Origin: Methanosarcina vacuolata Z-761 | GTDB lineage: Archaea > Halobacteriota > Methanosarcinia > Methanosarcinales > Methanosarcinaceae | Length of the DNA: 64,000 nucleotides | Direction of reading: 5' to 3' | Assembly: GCF_000969905.1 (NCBI RefSeq) | Contig: NZ_CP009520.1 | Location: 3,286,001-3,350,000, forward strand | Shown: positions 1 through 9,123 of the stretch, piece after piece | Layout: every line of letters begins with the position of its first letter | Position numbering within the stretch: position 1 is the stretch's first letter | Translations under genes and position numbers: made by a program | The notes under the pieces: generated by a model | Told to the model about the DNA's origin: nothing | The model's database searches: none | What the model saw: only the letters and a program-made list of their open reading frames with translations

Positions 1-1100
1 TTGGCCCACTTCTTCATGTAAACGGTAAGACCTCGTTTACAGAATTCAATACTACTGTTCCTCTTCCGTATTTAGCTTTGTATTATTTGATCCCATTTCT
101 GGACAACTGCCGGACATCTGGTAGATTTTTTGTAATTGCTTCGCTTTCATTCGCAGTTTTGCTGGGTTATGGAGCTTCAGAACTGCTAAAATCCAACAGG
201 ATAAATAAAAAGGCAACTGTAATTGTAATAACTGGTTTGATAATTTTTGAATATTTAGCAGTTCCTGTATCTTTATCGCCTGTCGATGAACCCTCGTTTT
301 ACAAAGAGATTTCACAGGATAAAGGTAATTACGCATTGCTTGAAATCCCTGCAACTAAAGATTATGTAGCAGGTTCAACCATCATTTATTACCAGACAAT
401 ACATGGAAAATCCGTCATAGGTAACTGGGCTGCCAGATATCCATCTACTGCAAGAAATTTTGAATTAAATACACCTGTGGTAAGGGAATTAACTTATTTG
501 CAATCTACTGATGATATTCTGGATCAGGATATAGATCAAGTCGGAACATCAATTTTAAATTATTATAACATCTCGTATATTGTTTTGCATACAAATTATA
601 TGAATGACACAGAAATTGACTTTGCCGAGAAACTAATCCAAATGAATCTCAATGCGGAACGAAAAACCTATGAAAAGGACTCCCTAATTGTGTACCACGT
701 CAAAAAAGAGCCTCTAAAATCATTTATGGTCTTAAAAGACGGATGGAACTCACTGGAAACATTAAATTTAGAACCAGCTCGATGGATATCAAATAATGCT
801 ACAATATTAGTTTATTCGAATAGCTCCAGAAATGCCACACTAAATTTTAATGCACTCAGTTTCCAACGTCCGAGAACTCTGGAGGTTTACAATGGCAAAA
901 CTCTTCAAGATAGACAAACTATCAGTACAGAACTTTCCAGGTTATCTGTTCCAATTAGCTTAAAGGAAGGCGAAAATCTCATTCTTCTGCATGTGCCAGA
1001 AGGAGCTGATATCCCAAGTAATATTCCAGAGTTAAAAAATGAAGATAGCAGAGAATTGAGCATAGAAGTTCAAAATGTTCGATTAACCGACTCTTCGTAA
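1..1100 (+). CDS. C-terminal part of a multi-spanning membrane protein (5' end outside the window)
   Basis: The frame is open from base 3, so the start lies upstream and the TTG at 78 is an internal codon. About 365 residues are visible. Two hydrophobic segments appear early (around GRFFVIASLSFAVLLGYG and VIVITGLIIFEYLAVPVSL), followed by roughly 270 mostly polar residues that probably face outward. The motif VPLPYLALYYLIPFLDNCR followed by GRFF resembles the last membrane helices of large archaeal and bacterial GT39-like or 6-pyruvoyl-tetrahydropterin-synthase-related membrane proteins. That assignment rests on motif memory only. A role in cell-envelope glycan handling is inference. The frame ends in TAA at 1100. 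Confidence 0.7.
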   Translation, partial: GPLLHVNGKTSFTEFNTTVPLPYLALYYLIPFLDNCRTSGRFFVIASLSFAVLLGYGASELLKSNRINKKATVIVITGLIIFEYLAVPVSLSPVDEPSFYKEISQDKGNYALLEIPATKDYVAGSTIIYYQTIHGKSVIGNWAARYPSTARNFELNTPVVRELTYLQSTDDILDQDIDQVGTSILNYYNISYIVLHTNYMNDTEIDFAEKLIQMNLNAERKTYEKDSLIVYHVKKEPLKSFMVLKDGWNSLETLNLEPARWISNNATILVYSNSSRNATLNFNALSFQRPRTLEVYNGKTLQDRQTISTELSRLSVPISLKEGENLILLHVPEGADIPSNIPELKNEDSRELSIEVQNVRLTDSS

Positions 1101-1368
1101 TTTCAGGGGGTAGTTTGAAATTCAACTTTTTTAATTTTTGATAGGCCATAGGTATCCCCTTCAAATTGAGTGGTCTTCAAATTGAATGGAAATCCTCACT
1201 TTTAATTTTCATTCACTGAGCTTTTTTATCTGATGAGTTGAGCCAGATATGGCATCTCAAATGTACTTACCACAGAAAAAATATAATTAGCCATTTTGTC
1301 ATATTTTAAAAATAATTCCCCCAAACCCTTCAGCCTTGACATTTTATTGTCTTTTCAATTTAAAGTCT

Positions 1369-1620
1369 TCATTTTTTGAAAACTGTAACATATCCAGCCA
1401 TAGTTTTAGTGTTACTGCCCTTAACAGACTCTACCGTTAAGCTTACAGTATATATTCTGCTTTAATGTCTGTGTGTGCAAGATTCTTGACTGTCGAATAA
1501 GTACGTCTCCAAAACTCCATTTCCATGAAGTTGGAGAGCCTGTATTTTTGTCAGTAAGTTGCACTTTCAAGAAGATTTTTATAAGGTTGAAGCAGCTGAA
1601 AAAGCAGTAACATGTGCCTT
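1369..1620 (-). pseudogene. Relic of a fifth PKD domain beyond the stop of the CUB/PKD surface protein
   Basis: Read on the minus strand past the stop of the neighbouring gene, this stretch still encodes PKD-like pieces: KVQLTDKNTGSPTSWKWSFG around 1510-1575, then, after a frame change, YTVSLTVESVKGSNTKT and a closing VTVFKK with TGA at 1369-1371. These match the live PKD repeats (KVQFTDKSTGSPTSWKWSFG and YTVSLTVKNAAGTNTKT) almost word for word. The GDG motif and the middle of the domain are scrambled by small indels. The gene therefore once encoded at least one more PKD domain. Confidence 0.8.
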
Positions 1621-1623
1621 TAA

Positions 1624-3975
1624 TTATTTTACGACAATATAGTTCTTTATTGTTTTCGTGTTTGTTCCTGCAGCATTCTTCACTGTTAAGCTGACCGTAT
1701 ATTTCCCTGCCTCATCGTATGTGTATGAAGGATTTTTCTTAATTGAATATGTTCCGTCTCCGAAACTCCATTTCCATGAAGTTGGAGAGCCTGTACTTTT
1801 ATCCGTAAACTGTACCTTCAGTGGAGCTTTTCCTGAGGTTGGAGTTGCAGAAAATGAAGCAACAGGTTTTATTGGAGCTGTTTTTACAGTTATATAGTTC
1901 TTTATTGTTTTCGTGTTTGTTCCAGCTGCATTCTTTACTGTTAAACTGACAGTGTATTTTCCTTCTTTACTATATGTGTGTACAGGAGTTTTAACTGTGG
2001 AGGTTTTTCCGTCTCCGAAACTCCATTTCCATGAAGTTGGAGAGCCTGTACTTTTATCCGTAAACTGTACCTTCAGTGGAGCTTTTCCTGAGGTTGGAGT
2101 TGCAGAAAAAGCAGCAACAGGTTTTATTGGAACTGTTTTTACAGTTATATAGTTCTTTATTGTTTTCGTGTTTGTTCCAGCTGCATTCTTTACTGTTAAA
2201 CTGACAGTGTATTTTCCTTCTTTACTATATGTGTGGACAGGAGTTTTAACTGTGGAGGTTTTTCCATCTCCAAAAGTCCATTTCCATGAAGTGGGTGAGC
2301 CTGTACTCTTGTCAGTAAACTGCACCTTCAGAGGGGCATTTCCTGAGGTAGGAGTTGCAGAAAAAGCAGCAACTGGTTTTATAGGAGCTGTTTTTACAGT
2401 TATATACTTGGACTTTGTTACCGTATTGCTACCGCCAGCGTTGCTTGCTGTAAGTACTACTGTATAAGTTCCTGCTTTAGTGTATGTATGCACAGGATTC
2501 TGCTCGGTTGAAGTTTTTCCATCTCCAAATGTCCATTTCCATGAAGTTGGACTATTGCTGCTTTTATCAGTAAATGTTACCTTCAATGGGGCATTTCCTG
2601 AAGTTGGGGATGCAGAGAAGTCAGCAATTGGTGGGGTCGGTTTTTCTGGTTTGGTTTCTACATTGTCTATTTTGAATCCATAGGCTGTATCTGATCCGTC
2701 AGTCTGAAGCTTCACTTTCATAGTGTCTTCAGTGTACCAGTCAGTCCAGAAATCGTCTCCATTATTGCTTCGATCATAAGTTACGAGTTTATTACCCTCC
2801 TTATCTAGAATAGTTAATTTATCCCTATAATCAGCAATTGATAATTTTGTGAAATGTAACCTCATCTGAGTAGCACCAGATTCACTTATTATAGGCCATG
2901 TATAGTCAAAGTTATTTGCATAAGAATGATATGACTCTGGTAAAGTTGATGGAGGAGCCATATCAGTTCTTGTCTCTACCTGATCTATTTTGAATCCATA
3001 GGCTGTATCTGATCCATCAGTCTGAAGTCTCACCTTCATAGCGTCTTCAGTGTACCAGTCAGTCCAGAAATCGTCTCCGTTATTGCTTCGATCATAAGTT
3101 ACGAGTTTATTACCCTCCTTATCTAGAATAGTTAATTTATCCCTATAATCAGCAATTGATAATTTTGTGAAATGTAACCTCATCTGAGTAGCACCGGGTT
3201 CACTTATTATAGGCCATGTATAGTCAAAGTTATTTGCGTAAGAATGATATGACTCTGGTAAAGTTGATGGAGGAGCCATATCAGTTCTTGTCTCTACCTG
3301 GTCTATTTTGAATCCATAGGCTGTATCTGATCCGTCAGTCTGAAGCTTCACTTTCATAGTGTCTTCAGTGTACCAGTCAGTCCAGAAATCGTCTCCATTA
3401 TTGCTTCGATCATAAGTTACGAGTTTATTACCCTCCGTATCTAGAATAGTTAATTTATCCCTATAATCAGCAATTGATAATTTTGTGAAATGTAACCTCA
3501 TCTGAGTAGCACCAGGTTCACTTATTATAGGCCATGTATAGTCAAAGTTATTTGCATAAGAATGATATGACTCTGGTAAAGTTGATGGAGGAGCCATATC
3601 AGTTCTTGTCTCTACCTGGTCTATTTTGAATCCATAGGCTGTATCTGATCCATCAGTCTGAAGTCTCACCTTCATAGCGTCTTCAGTGTACCAGTCAGTC
3701 CAGAAATCGTCTCCGTTATTGCTTCGATCATAAGTTACGAGTTTATTACCCTCCGTATCTAGAATAGTTAATTTATCCCTATAATCAGCAATTGATAATT
3801 TTGTGAAATGTAACCTCATCTGGGTTGCACCAGATTCTTCTATCGCAGGCCATGTATAGTCAAAATTATTTGCATAAGGGTGATCTGACTCTGGTAAAGA
3901 TTCAGCCGAAGAGGCAACAGTACATGTTATTATACTTATTAAGAAGCAACATATTACAATCTTTGAATAATTCAT
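1624..3975 (-). CDS. Secreted surface protein with four CUB-like repeats and four PKD domains
   Basis: The 783 residues begin with a signal peptide (about 1-25, ending ASSAES). Four nearly identical 106-residue units follow, starting at residues 27, 133, 239 and 345. Each has YANNFDYTWP, TQMRLHFTKL, DKLTILD and YGFKID, a CUB-like beta-sandwich pattern common in Methanosarcina exported proteins. Four PKD domains of about 85 residues follow from about residue 449, each with the W(T/S)FGDG motif. No C-terminal membrane anchor or sorting motif is visible, so it may be released or held by other envelope proteins. A likely role is adhesion or matrix structure (inference). Near identity of the repeats points to recent duplication or conversion. 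The nearest upstream gene on this strand is a tRNA 680 bp away, so it is probably monocistronic. Confidence 0.88.
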   Translation of the reverse strand: MNYSKIVICCFLISIITCTVASSAESLPESDHPYANNFDYTWPAIEESGATQMRLHFTKLSIADYRDKLTILDTEGNKLVTYDRSNNGDDFWTDWYTEDAMKVRLQTDGSDTAYGFKIDQVETRTDMAPPSTLPESYHSYANNFDYTWPIISEPGATQMRLHFTKLSIADYRDKLTILDTEGNKLVTYDRSNNGDDFWTDWYTEDTMKVKLQTDGSDTAYGFKIDQVETRTDMAPPSTLPESYHSYANNFDYTWPIISEPGATQMRLHFTKLSIADYRDKLTILDKEGNKLVTYDRSNNGDDFWTDWYTEDAMKVRLQTDGSDTAYGFKIDQVETRTDMAPPSTLPESYHSYANNFDYTWPIISESGATQMRLHFTKLSIADYRDKLTILDKEGNKLVTYDRSNNGDDFWTDWYTEDTMKVKLQTDGSDTAYGFKIDNVETKPEKPTPPIADFSASPTSGNAPLKVTFTDKSSNSPTSWKWTFGDGKTSTEQNPVHTYTKAGTYTVVLTASNAGGSNTVTKSKYITVKTAPIKPVAAFSATPTSGNAPLKVQFTDKSTGSPTSWKWTFGDGKTSTVKTPVHTYSKEGKYTVSLTVKNAAGTNTKTIKNYITVKTVPIKPVAAFSATPTSGKAPLKVQFTDKSTGSPTSWKWSFGDGKTSTVKTPVHTYSKEGKYTVSLTVKNAAGTNTKTIKNYITVKTAPIKPVASFSATPTSGKAPLKVQFTDKSTGSPTSWKWSFGDGTYSIKKNPSYTYDEAGKYTVSLTVKNAAGTNTKTIKNYIVVK
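1627..2631 (-). repeat. Four tandem PKD-domain repeats of about 255 bp
   Basis: In-frame copies start near residues 449, 534, 619 and 704. The second to fourth are nearly identical at the DNA level; the first is more diverged. The decayed copy at 1369-1620 continues the array. Confidence 0.9.
2632..3897 (-). repeat. Four tandem 318-bp repeats encoding CUB-like domains
   Basis: Four in-frame copies with a period of 318 bp differ by only a few substitutions, for example D/K in LDTEGNK versus LDKEGNK and A/T in TEDAMKV versus TEDTMKV. Copies 1 and 3, and 2 and 4, share the A or T variant respectively, which hints at duplication as a two-unit block. Confidence 0.9.
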
Positions 3976-4654
3976 TTTAGAACTCCTTCCTATTTCAGGT
4001 ACTCAAAAAATAATTTCACAAGGTAATATTTTTGCAATGCTGTACTGATCAAAATTAGAGACTTTAATATGTTTTGATTTTTTGATGGAAGTCACTGAAT
4101 GCGAAAAACAATGGCAAATACAGGCAACTCTACAATACATATTAAAATCTCCAAGTTTACAAAAAAATAACCTTAAGAGACCGTCTCAAAACTCAACTAA
4201 TTTTTAAACTTTTCTATATTACCCCACAATTGAATAAAAATATTCGAAACTATATAAATTAAACAGAAATCTGGCGTGAATACAAAAAATTCATGTAGAA
4301 ACTGCAGCAGTCTTTCCTACGAAAAACTTTAACATTAATACAAAGTTTTCCATGCTTCTGCGTGTGCCAAAGGCTCATGAGGGTTTACACACCAAAAGTG
4401 AAAGAATGCTTTTAGAATTTTCAACTCAGCGTAAACAAATTAAAAAACCAAATTGTAAACTCAGTTACTTAAAACTGGAAGAGAACAATTATCTTAAGTT
4501 TGCTTAAAAAATAGATTCCACTCTTTTGCGAAACATGATCAATTAATTATAACCACTATGCAAAAGTGGTATGGTAGAGAAGAGAATAGAAAAAACATAA
4601 CATAAATTTCAAAAATAAAAGTTCTAAAAAAAAGCATTAGAAAAAATATGTAAA
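3976..4654. other. Intergenic region, AT-rich, no supported gene
   Basis: This holds the promoter side of the CUB/PKD gene. A short palindrome, GAGACCGTCTC, lies at 4177-4187. A 51-codon open frame at 4352-4507 has no visible ribosome-binding site or recognisable motif and is not called. Confidence 0.5.
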
Positions 4655-4729
4655 TGGGATAGCGCGGATTTGAACCGCGGTCCAAGCGTCCCAAACGCTC
4701 GAGGATGGACCAAGCTACCCTACTATCCC
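4655..4729 (-). tRNA. tRNA-Pro (anticodon TGG)
   Basis: On the minus strand the acceptor stem GGGATAG (4729-4723) pairs with CTATCCC (4662-4656), with discriminator A at 4655. The anticodon arm is GAGCG-TTTGGGA-CGCTT, giving anticodon TGG, and the T arm contains GGTTCAAATCC. No CCA is encoded, so it would be added after transcription. All four arms of a canonical cloverleaf can be drawn and no intron is seen. Confidence 0.93.
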
Positions 4730-4892
4730 AAGGGGTACTTCCCTTCAAACGATATTATCCTTTATATAGCTTTCGTTAGAACATGGGCCTGTCATGCTTT
4801 CTCTGGAAAATTTTACTGAGAAAATCAAAACTCTTTCTGCCTGAGCTTCCCAGAATTTTGAATTTCTTTCTGATTCTCTGAGGCTCTTTTCA

Positions 4893-5444
4893 TTATTGCC
4901 AGCGTCTATAAATCTCATTTTCTACCCCGAGCAGGTCAAGAGTTCTTCCCACCATAATATCTACAAGGTCTTCAAGAGTTTGGGGTCTCGAATAAAATCC
5001 CGGGCAAGCTGGAAGGATACTTGCTCCTGCTTTTTTAGCTTTGAGCATATTTTCGATGTGTATGAGGCTAAGCGGGGTTTCCCTGGTCATCAGGATTAGT
5101 TTCCTCTCCTCTTTGAGGCAGACATCTGCGGCTCTTGTAAGAAGGGTATCAGATACCCCATTTGCAACGGCTGCAAGAGTTTTCATGCTGCAAGGGGCGA
5201 TAACCATTCCCCCTGTCCTGTAGGAGCCACTGGCTATTGGTGCTGAGAAATCTTTCTGGGCGTAGCTCCATGTTGCGAGTTTTTCCACTGCCTCTGGAAT
5301 ATAATCAGTTTCAATTTCGATTATCTGTTTTGCGGCATCCGTCAAAACCAAATGGGTTTTTATTCCTTTTTCCTCCAGTACTTCAAGAAGGCGAATTCCA
5401 TACTGGACCCCTGAAGCTCCGCTGATTCCTACCGTTATCTCCAT
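4893..5444 (-). CDS. ubiX: UbiX-family flavin prenyltransferase
   Basis: The 183 residues begin EITVGISGASGVQYGIRLL, the FMN-binding Rossmann-type start of the UbiX/Pad1 family, with MVIAPCSMKTLAAVANG and LMTRETPLSLIHIENM further on, all family signatures. The enzyme transfers a dimethylallyl group to FMN to make prenylated FMN, the cofactor of UbiD-type decarboxylases. In archaea one such decarboxylase acts in the modified mevalonate pathway (family knowledge). An AGGAT ribosome-binding site precedes the ATG. The next gene upstream on the same strand looks like an LpdD-type prenyl-flavin chaperone, which supports the assignment. No UbiD partner is in the window. Confidence 0.92.
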   Translation of the reverse strand: MEITVGISGASGVQYGIRLLEVLEEKGIKTHLVLTDAAKQIIEIETDYIPEAVEKLATWSYAQKDFSAPIASGSYRTGGMVIAPCSMKTLAAVANGVSDTLLTRAADVCLKEERKLILMTRETPLSLIHIENMLKAKKAGASILPACPGFYSRPQTLEDLVDIMVGRTLDLLGVENEIYRRWQ

Positions 5445-5518
5445 TTTATCCTGCCGTTAATGTTCCTGCTGATACTTTAACTCATCTCTGTGCTGTTATT
5501 ATCATTATTCTCTCTATA

Positions 5519-5605
5519 CAGTTATTTTCATGAATCTTCCTAGCTGTTATTTTCATGAATCTCTCTAGCTGTTATTTTCATGAATCTCTCTAGCTGTTAT
5601 TTTCT
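5519..5605. repeat. 25-bp tandem repeat, about 3.5 copies
   Basis: A unit beginning CTGTTATTTTCATGAATC and ending CTCTCTAG repeats between the LpdD-like gene and ubiX. The first copy differs at a few positions. Confidence 0.85.
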
Positions 5606-5613
5606 TACTCATC

Positions 5614-6036
5614 TTATGCTTTACTTCTATTATTCATCTCATGCCGTTGATTCAAATCTATATCTTGCTCTTCCAGTTCGTCGCCTTTTTTGTAAAAAGA
5701 AATGAAGCTTTCCACCATTTCCCCTGAGGCTAAAACTATGTCTTTTATTTCTTCAGGGGTGATATCATCCTGGTGTATTCCGACAACAAACACCGAAGTC
5801 TTCTTTGTGGCTCTGCTCACCTGCCTTGCCCCATCCAGGGCAAGATATTCCTCCCGGTGCCCAGGCATTGTTATCACCGATGAACTTGCTCTCTGGTTTT
5901 TCTCATCAAAAAGCCCGACAGCAACAGCTCCCACATGTTCCTCTCCGCCTGTAAGGGTCAGAAGGTAATCTTCTCCTACCTTTTTTGCACCAAGTACAAT
6001 CTCAATTTTCCCCACTTTCCGTTTAATCTGAAACAA
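5614..6036 (-). CDS. Small conserved protein, probable LpdD-like prenylated-flavin chaperone
   Basis: This 140-residue soluble protein has a beta-rich first half (LLTLTGGEEHVGAVAVGLFD) and a motif AYLAL-like EYLALDGARQVSRA followed by TSVFVVGIHQDD. From memory this resembles the small LpdD/proteasome-assembly-chaperone-like family encoded beside UbiX/UbiD genes, which helps deliver prenylated FMN. The neighbouring ubiX on the same strand, 169 bp downstream, agrees. The start is a TTG at 6036, chosen because GAGGTAGG lies just upstream and no ATG fits. The C-terminal 20 residues are charged and may be disordered. The family call is moderate and the chaperone function is inference. Confidence 0.65.
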   Translation of the reverse strand: MFQIKRKVGKIEIVLGAKKVGEDYLLTLTGGEEHVGAVAVGLFDEKNQRASSSVITMPGHREEYLALDGARQVSRATKKTSVFVVGIHQDDITPEEIKDIVLASGEMVESFISFYKKGDELEEQDIDLNQRHEMNNRSKA

Positions 6037-6091
6037 ATTCCTACCTCGACCCTTAAAATTTCAAGGAAAATCCGTTTTTCCTTTACGTTTT

Positions 6092-6187
6092 TTAGAATTT
6101 TTATTTTTTAGAATTTTTATTTTTTAGAATTTTTATTTTTTAGAATTTTTATTTTTTAGAATTTTTATTTTTTAGAATTTTTATTTT
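6092..6187. repeat. 16-bp tandem repeat, six perfect copies
   Basis: The unit TTAGAATTTTTATTTT is repeated without interruption upstream of the LpdD-like gene, directly before the MITE-like element. Confidence 0.95.
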
Positions 6188-6207
6188 TTTATAAAACGTT
6201 GTTTTTA

Positions 6208-6406
6208 GACTCTGGTCCAAAATCTAGTGATTTTTGTATTTTTCGATTGAAATCATGAACTTGCAGGAAGAATTCGTTCTTCAATCAAACTCAATATTTG
6301 ATATCGAAAGACTTCCATCGAGAGGACGTATTTAATGGATTATAACCAATTATAAAATCTAGTGATTTTCAATTTCACGTTTATCACTGGATTTTGGTAC
6401 TGAGTC
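6208..6406. mobile_element. MITE-like element, 199 bp, 24-bp terminal inverted repeats, 8-bp target duplication
   Basis: The left end GACTCTGGTCCAAAATC continuing to AGTGAT (6208-6231) and the inverted right end (6383-6406) match at 20 of 24 positions. Both sides carry the direct repeat TGTTTTTA (6200-6207 and 6407-6414), a perfect 8-bp target duplication. The element contains a GAAGAA-TTCG-TTCTTC hairpin near 6270 and no open frame. It is too short to encode a transposase, so it would move in trans. An 8-bp duplication is typical of families such as IS1595, IS1 or IS66. The exact family is unknown. Confidence 0.82.
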
Positions 6407-6431
6407 TGTTTTTATTTTATTTTACTCTATT

Positions 6432-7628
6432 TTAAATATCACTTAATTTAAACTGTTTAAGGGGTTTTTTAACGTCAAAATAGTCTCTAGCGGCCTTTCC
6501 CACGGCTTCACAGTACTCTTTCGGGCTATATACTCCCATTCTCCAGTTATCCATTTGGGCTTCCTGTAAGATAGATACAAAATGAGAAGCTTCGTTAAGA
6601 GGAATAATCTTGTGGTCAGTTTTTATCATGGCTTGCATTTCCAGCATTTCGGGTGTCTTAGGAATGTCCACAAGCACATACTCAGGATTAACCCCTGCCA
6701 GTTCTGCAATTTCTTTTTCGACCCTTCTGATTCGGCCACGGTGCCTCAGTACGGCTTTTCCTACTTCTGCCAGGCCTACATATAAAGCCCGTTTATAGAG
6801 TTTACGGGCATCAAGCAGCCGTGAAAGTTCTCCTGCATATCCGGTTGCGTTTCTCATAGATGCAACAAGGTCTATATCGTCCATCTGCCTGAGCTTAAAC
6901 GGGTCAAGTTCATTATTTTCAATCATATACTCCACTGCTCTAGAACACATAACTTCAGAAATCCTGGTTACATGATGATAGTAAACCGATGTGTTCATCC
7001 AGAAACGTGAGACCAGAAGTGATTCGGCAGCTTTTAGACCACCATAATCTACAACGAGCCTATCCTCGTAAAAATTCATCTGCTTTATTAGACGATTATA
7101 ATCCACAACGCCGAAGGCTACACCTGTGTAACGAGCATCCCGAACAAGATAGTCCATTCGGTCCACATCAATCTCACTGCTAAGAATCTGCCCTAGAGAA
7201 GTTTCTCCTTTTATGTGTTTTACAAGGTTTCCGGGAGAAATTCCGTATTTGCTCAGGACTTCTCTGATCTCTACTTTTCCCAGGATTTCCTTTACATCGT
7301 CATGCCTGCGCCGCGTGTATTTATCAATTACGTTCTCGGTAACGTGAGAAAAAGGTCCATGCCCTATATCATGCAGAAGAGCAGCAGCTTTTATTTCGGT
7401 TTTCTTGTCCTCTTCAATCGAGTCTAGACCCCTGGTCAGCGTGGATGCAAGATGCATTGTTCCAAGCGAATGTTCAAAACGCGAATGATTTGCTCCCGGG
7501 TAGACAAGGTTTGAAAACCCAAGCTGTTTGATCCTTCTCAGGCGCTGCATCTGGGGTGTGGAAAGAAGGTCCTGAACTAAATCATCCAGCTCGATGTAAC
7601 CATGTACGGGATCAAGGACAACTTTCAT
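6432..7628 (-). CDS. HD-domain phosphohydrolase, dNTPase/SAMHD1-like
   Basis: The 398 residues begin VLDPVHGYIELDDLVQDLL. The HD metal site is visible: HSRFEHSLGTMHLA (His53), LLHDIGHGPFSH (His86-Asp87, His90, His95) and DVDRMDYLVRD further on. This is the COG1078 pattern of dGTPase-like nucleoside-triphosphate phosphohydrolases that cut dNTPs to nucleoside and triphosphate. Substrate and physiological role in methanogens are not established. Family members elsewhere regulate dNTP pools or resist phage. It is divergent from cofD with 114 bp between the starts and is probably transcribed alone. Confidence 0.9.
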   Translation of the reverse strand: MKVVLDPVHGYIELDDLVQDLLSTPQMQRLRRIKQLGFSNLVYPGANHSRFEHSLGTMHLASTLTRGLDSIEEDKKTEIKAAALLHDIGHGPFSHVTENVIDKYTRRRHDDVKEILGKVEIREVLSKYGISPGNLVKHIKGETSLGQILSSEIDVDRMDYLVRDARYTGVAFGVVDYNRLIKQMNFYEDRLVVDYGGLKAAESLLVSRFWMNTSVYYHHVTRISEVMCSRAVEYMIENNELDPFKLRQMDDIDLVASMRNATGYAGELSRLLDARKLYKRALYVGLAEVGKAVLRHRGRIRRVEKEIAELAGVNPEYVLVDIPKTPEMLEMQAMIKTDHKIIPLNEASHFVSILQEAQMDNWRMGVYSPKEYCEAVGKAARDYFDVKKPLKQFKLSDI

Positions 7629-7742
7629 TATTCTTTAGACAGATCTCATTATATATTGTTGTTACTACTACTCTGATACTGTAGATTTTGCAGAAACCCC
7701 TGATACCCGAAAGTTTAAAAGAAAGCCGGATATGGTATTATC

Positions 7743-8672
7743 ATGATTATATTTTCAGGCGGCACCGGAACTCCAAAGCTCCTTGACGGGCTCAAGGAAA
7801 TCATCCCAGCAGAAGAATTAACTGTTGTTGTAAACACTGCCGAAGACCTCTGGATTTCGGGAAATCTGATTTGTCCTGACTTGGATACAGTACTCTATCT
7901 GTTCTCGGACCAGATCGACCGAAATAGATGGTGGGGCATAAAAGACGACACCTTTCTGACTTATGAACGTATGCAGAAACTGGGCGTTATTGAAAGCATA
8001 AAGCTTGGGGACTGTGATAGAGCAACCCATATAATTCGCTCGAACTTTATCCGTAATGGAATCTCCCTTACAGATGCGACTTTAGAGCTTGCGTCCATTT
8101 TCGGAATTGATGCAAAGATTTTGCCCATGTCTGATGATCCTGTTTCTACCTATATAGAAACTCCTGAGTCAATTATACATTTTCAGGATTTCTGGGTCGG
8201 AAAACATGGAGAACCCGAAGTGCTGGGTGTTGATATAACGGGAATTTCCGAAGCTTCGATTTCTCCAAAGGTACTCGAAGCCCTTGAAAATGACGACAAA
8301 ATCCTAATAGGGCCAAGTAACCCAATCACAAGCATAGGGCCTATCATTTCCCTGCCAGGCATGAAAGATCTGATGAAAAAGAAAAAGGTCGTTGCAGTCA
8401 GCCCAATAATCGGCAATGCCCCTGTAAGCGGACCTGCCGGGAAACTCATGCAGGCTTGTGGGCTTGAGGTATCTTCAATGGGAGTTGCAGAATATTATCA
8501 GGACTTCCTGGACATCTTTGTTTTCGATGAACGGGATCAGGCGGACGAATTCGCATTTGAGAGGCTTGGATGCCGCGCTTCCCGTGCAGATACTCTTATG
8601 ACCTCAACTAAAAAAAGCAAGGAACTGGCAGAGTTAGTGGTAGCATTGTTTGATACTATTGCTTGTCCTTAA
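7743..8672 (+). CDS. cofD: 2-phospho-L-lactate transferase (coenzyme F420 biosynthesis)
   Basis: The 309 residues start MIIFSGGTGTPKLLDGLKE, the family's nucleotide-binding start. Other signatures are VVNTAEDLWISGNLICPDLD, WWGIKDDTF and IGPSNPITSIGPIISLPGM. CofD joins an activated 2-phospholactate or 2-phosphoenolpyruvate unit to Fo, giving F420-0, the hydride carrier of methanogenesis. The length is normal for archaeal CofD. No other F420 gene is nearby. The coding strand is followed by a long T-rich repeat that may end transcription. Confidence 0.95.
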   Translation: MIIFSGGTGTPKLLDGLKEIIPAEELTVVVNTAEDLWISGNLICPDLDTVLYLFSDQIDRNRWWGIKDDTFLTYERMQKLGVIESIKLGDCDRATHIIRSNFIRNGISLTDATLELASIFGIDAKILPMSDDPVSTYIETPESIIHFQDFWVGKHGEPEVLGVDITGISEASISPKVLEALENDDKILIGPSNPITSIGPIISLPGMKDLMKKKKVVAVSPIIGNAPVSGPAGKLMQACGLEVSSMGVAEYYQDFLDIFVFDERDQADEFAFERLGCRASRADTLMTSTKKSKELAELVVALFDTIACP

Positions 8673-8687
8673 TTTCCGATTTTAACC

Positions 8688-8815
8688 ATTTTTTATTTTT
8701 ACTATTTTTTATTTTTACTATTTTTTATTTTTCACTATTTTTTATTTTTCACTACTTTTTATTTTTCACTACTTTTTATTTTTCACTACTTTTTATTTTT
8801 CACTACTTTTTATTT
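8688..8815. repeat. 16-17-bp T-rich tandem repeat, about 7.5 copies
   Basis: Two variants follow one another downstream of cofD: ATTTTTACTATTTTTT early and CACTACTTTTTATTTTT later. The remaining bases to 9123 are AT-rich, with the promoter of the next gene and no other feature. Confidence 0.9.
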
Positions 8816-9123
8816 ATATTAAACACTTTTAATTTTTACTAATAAGTATTTTTACTTTTTTTTGTTTTATTCTCTTCAAATTTTTTTCATTACTTATCTT
8901 ACCCATTTTCTTAACTTTATATTTCTCTTTTTATCTATTTTCTAGTATATTTACAGCGTTAACAAAATTCGAAAGTTTTATTTAATACATTTGGTATTGA
9001 AAATAACACTAAAAAGCATAATCTATAAATTTTGTATTATTAATTAAATAATAATTTCTAGAAAGTGCTATTTTTATAACTAGACTAAGAAGACATTAAT
9101 TTAGTTCATTTGGAGAAAAAAGC

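Noticed and set aside
1658-2683. Series of plus-strand frames opposite the PKD domains
   Set aside because: They are repeated shadows of the PKD-coding strand, with identical text in each copy.
4177-4187. GAGACCGTCTC palindrome as an IS end
   Set aside because: Only loosely similar to the IS5-like ends in this window and without a partner repeat.
4352-4507. 51-codon plus-strand frame in the gap before tRNA-Pro
   Set aside because: No ribosome-binding site and no recognisable features; gap sequence is AT-rich enough for chance frames.
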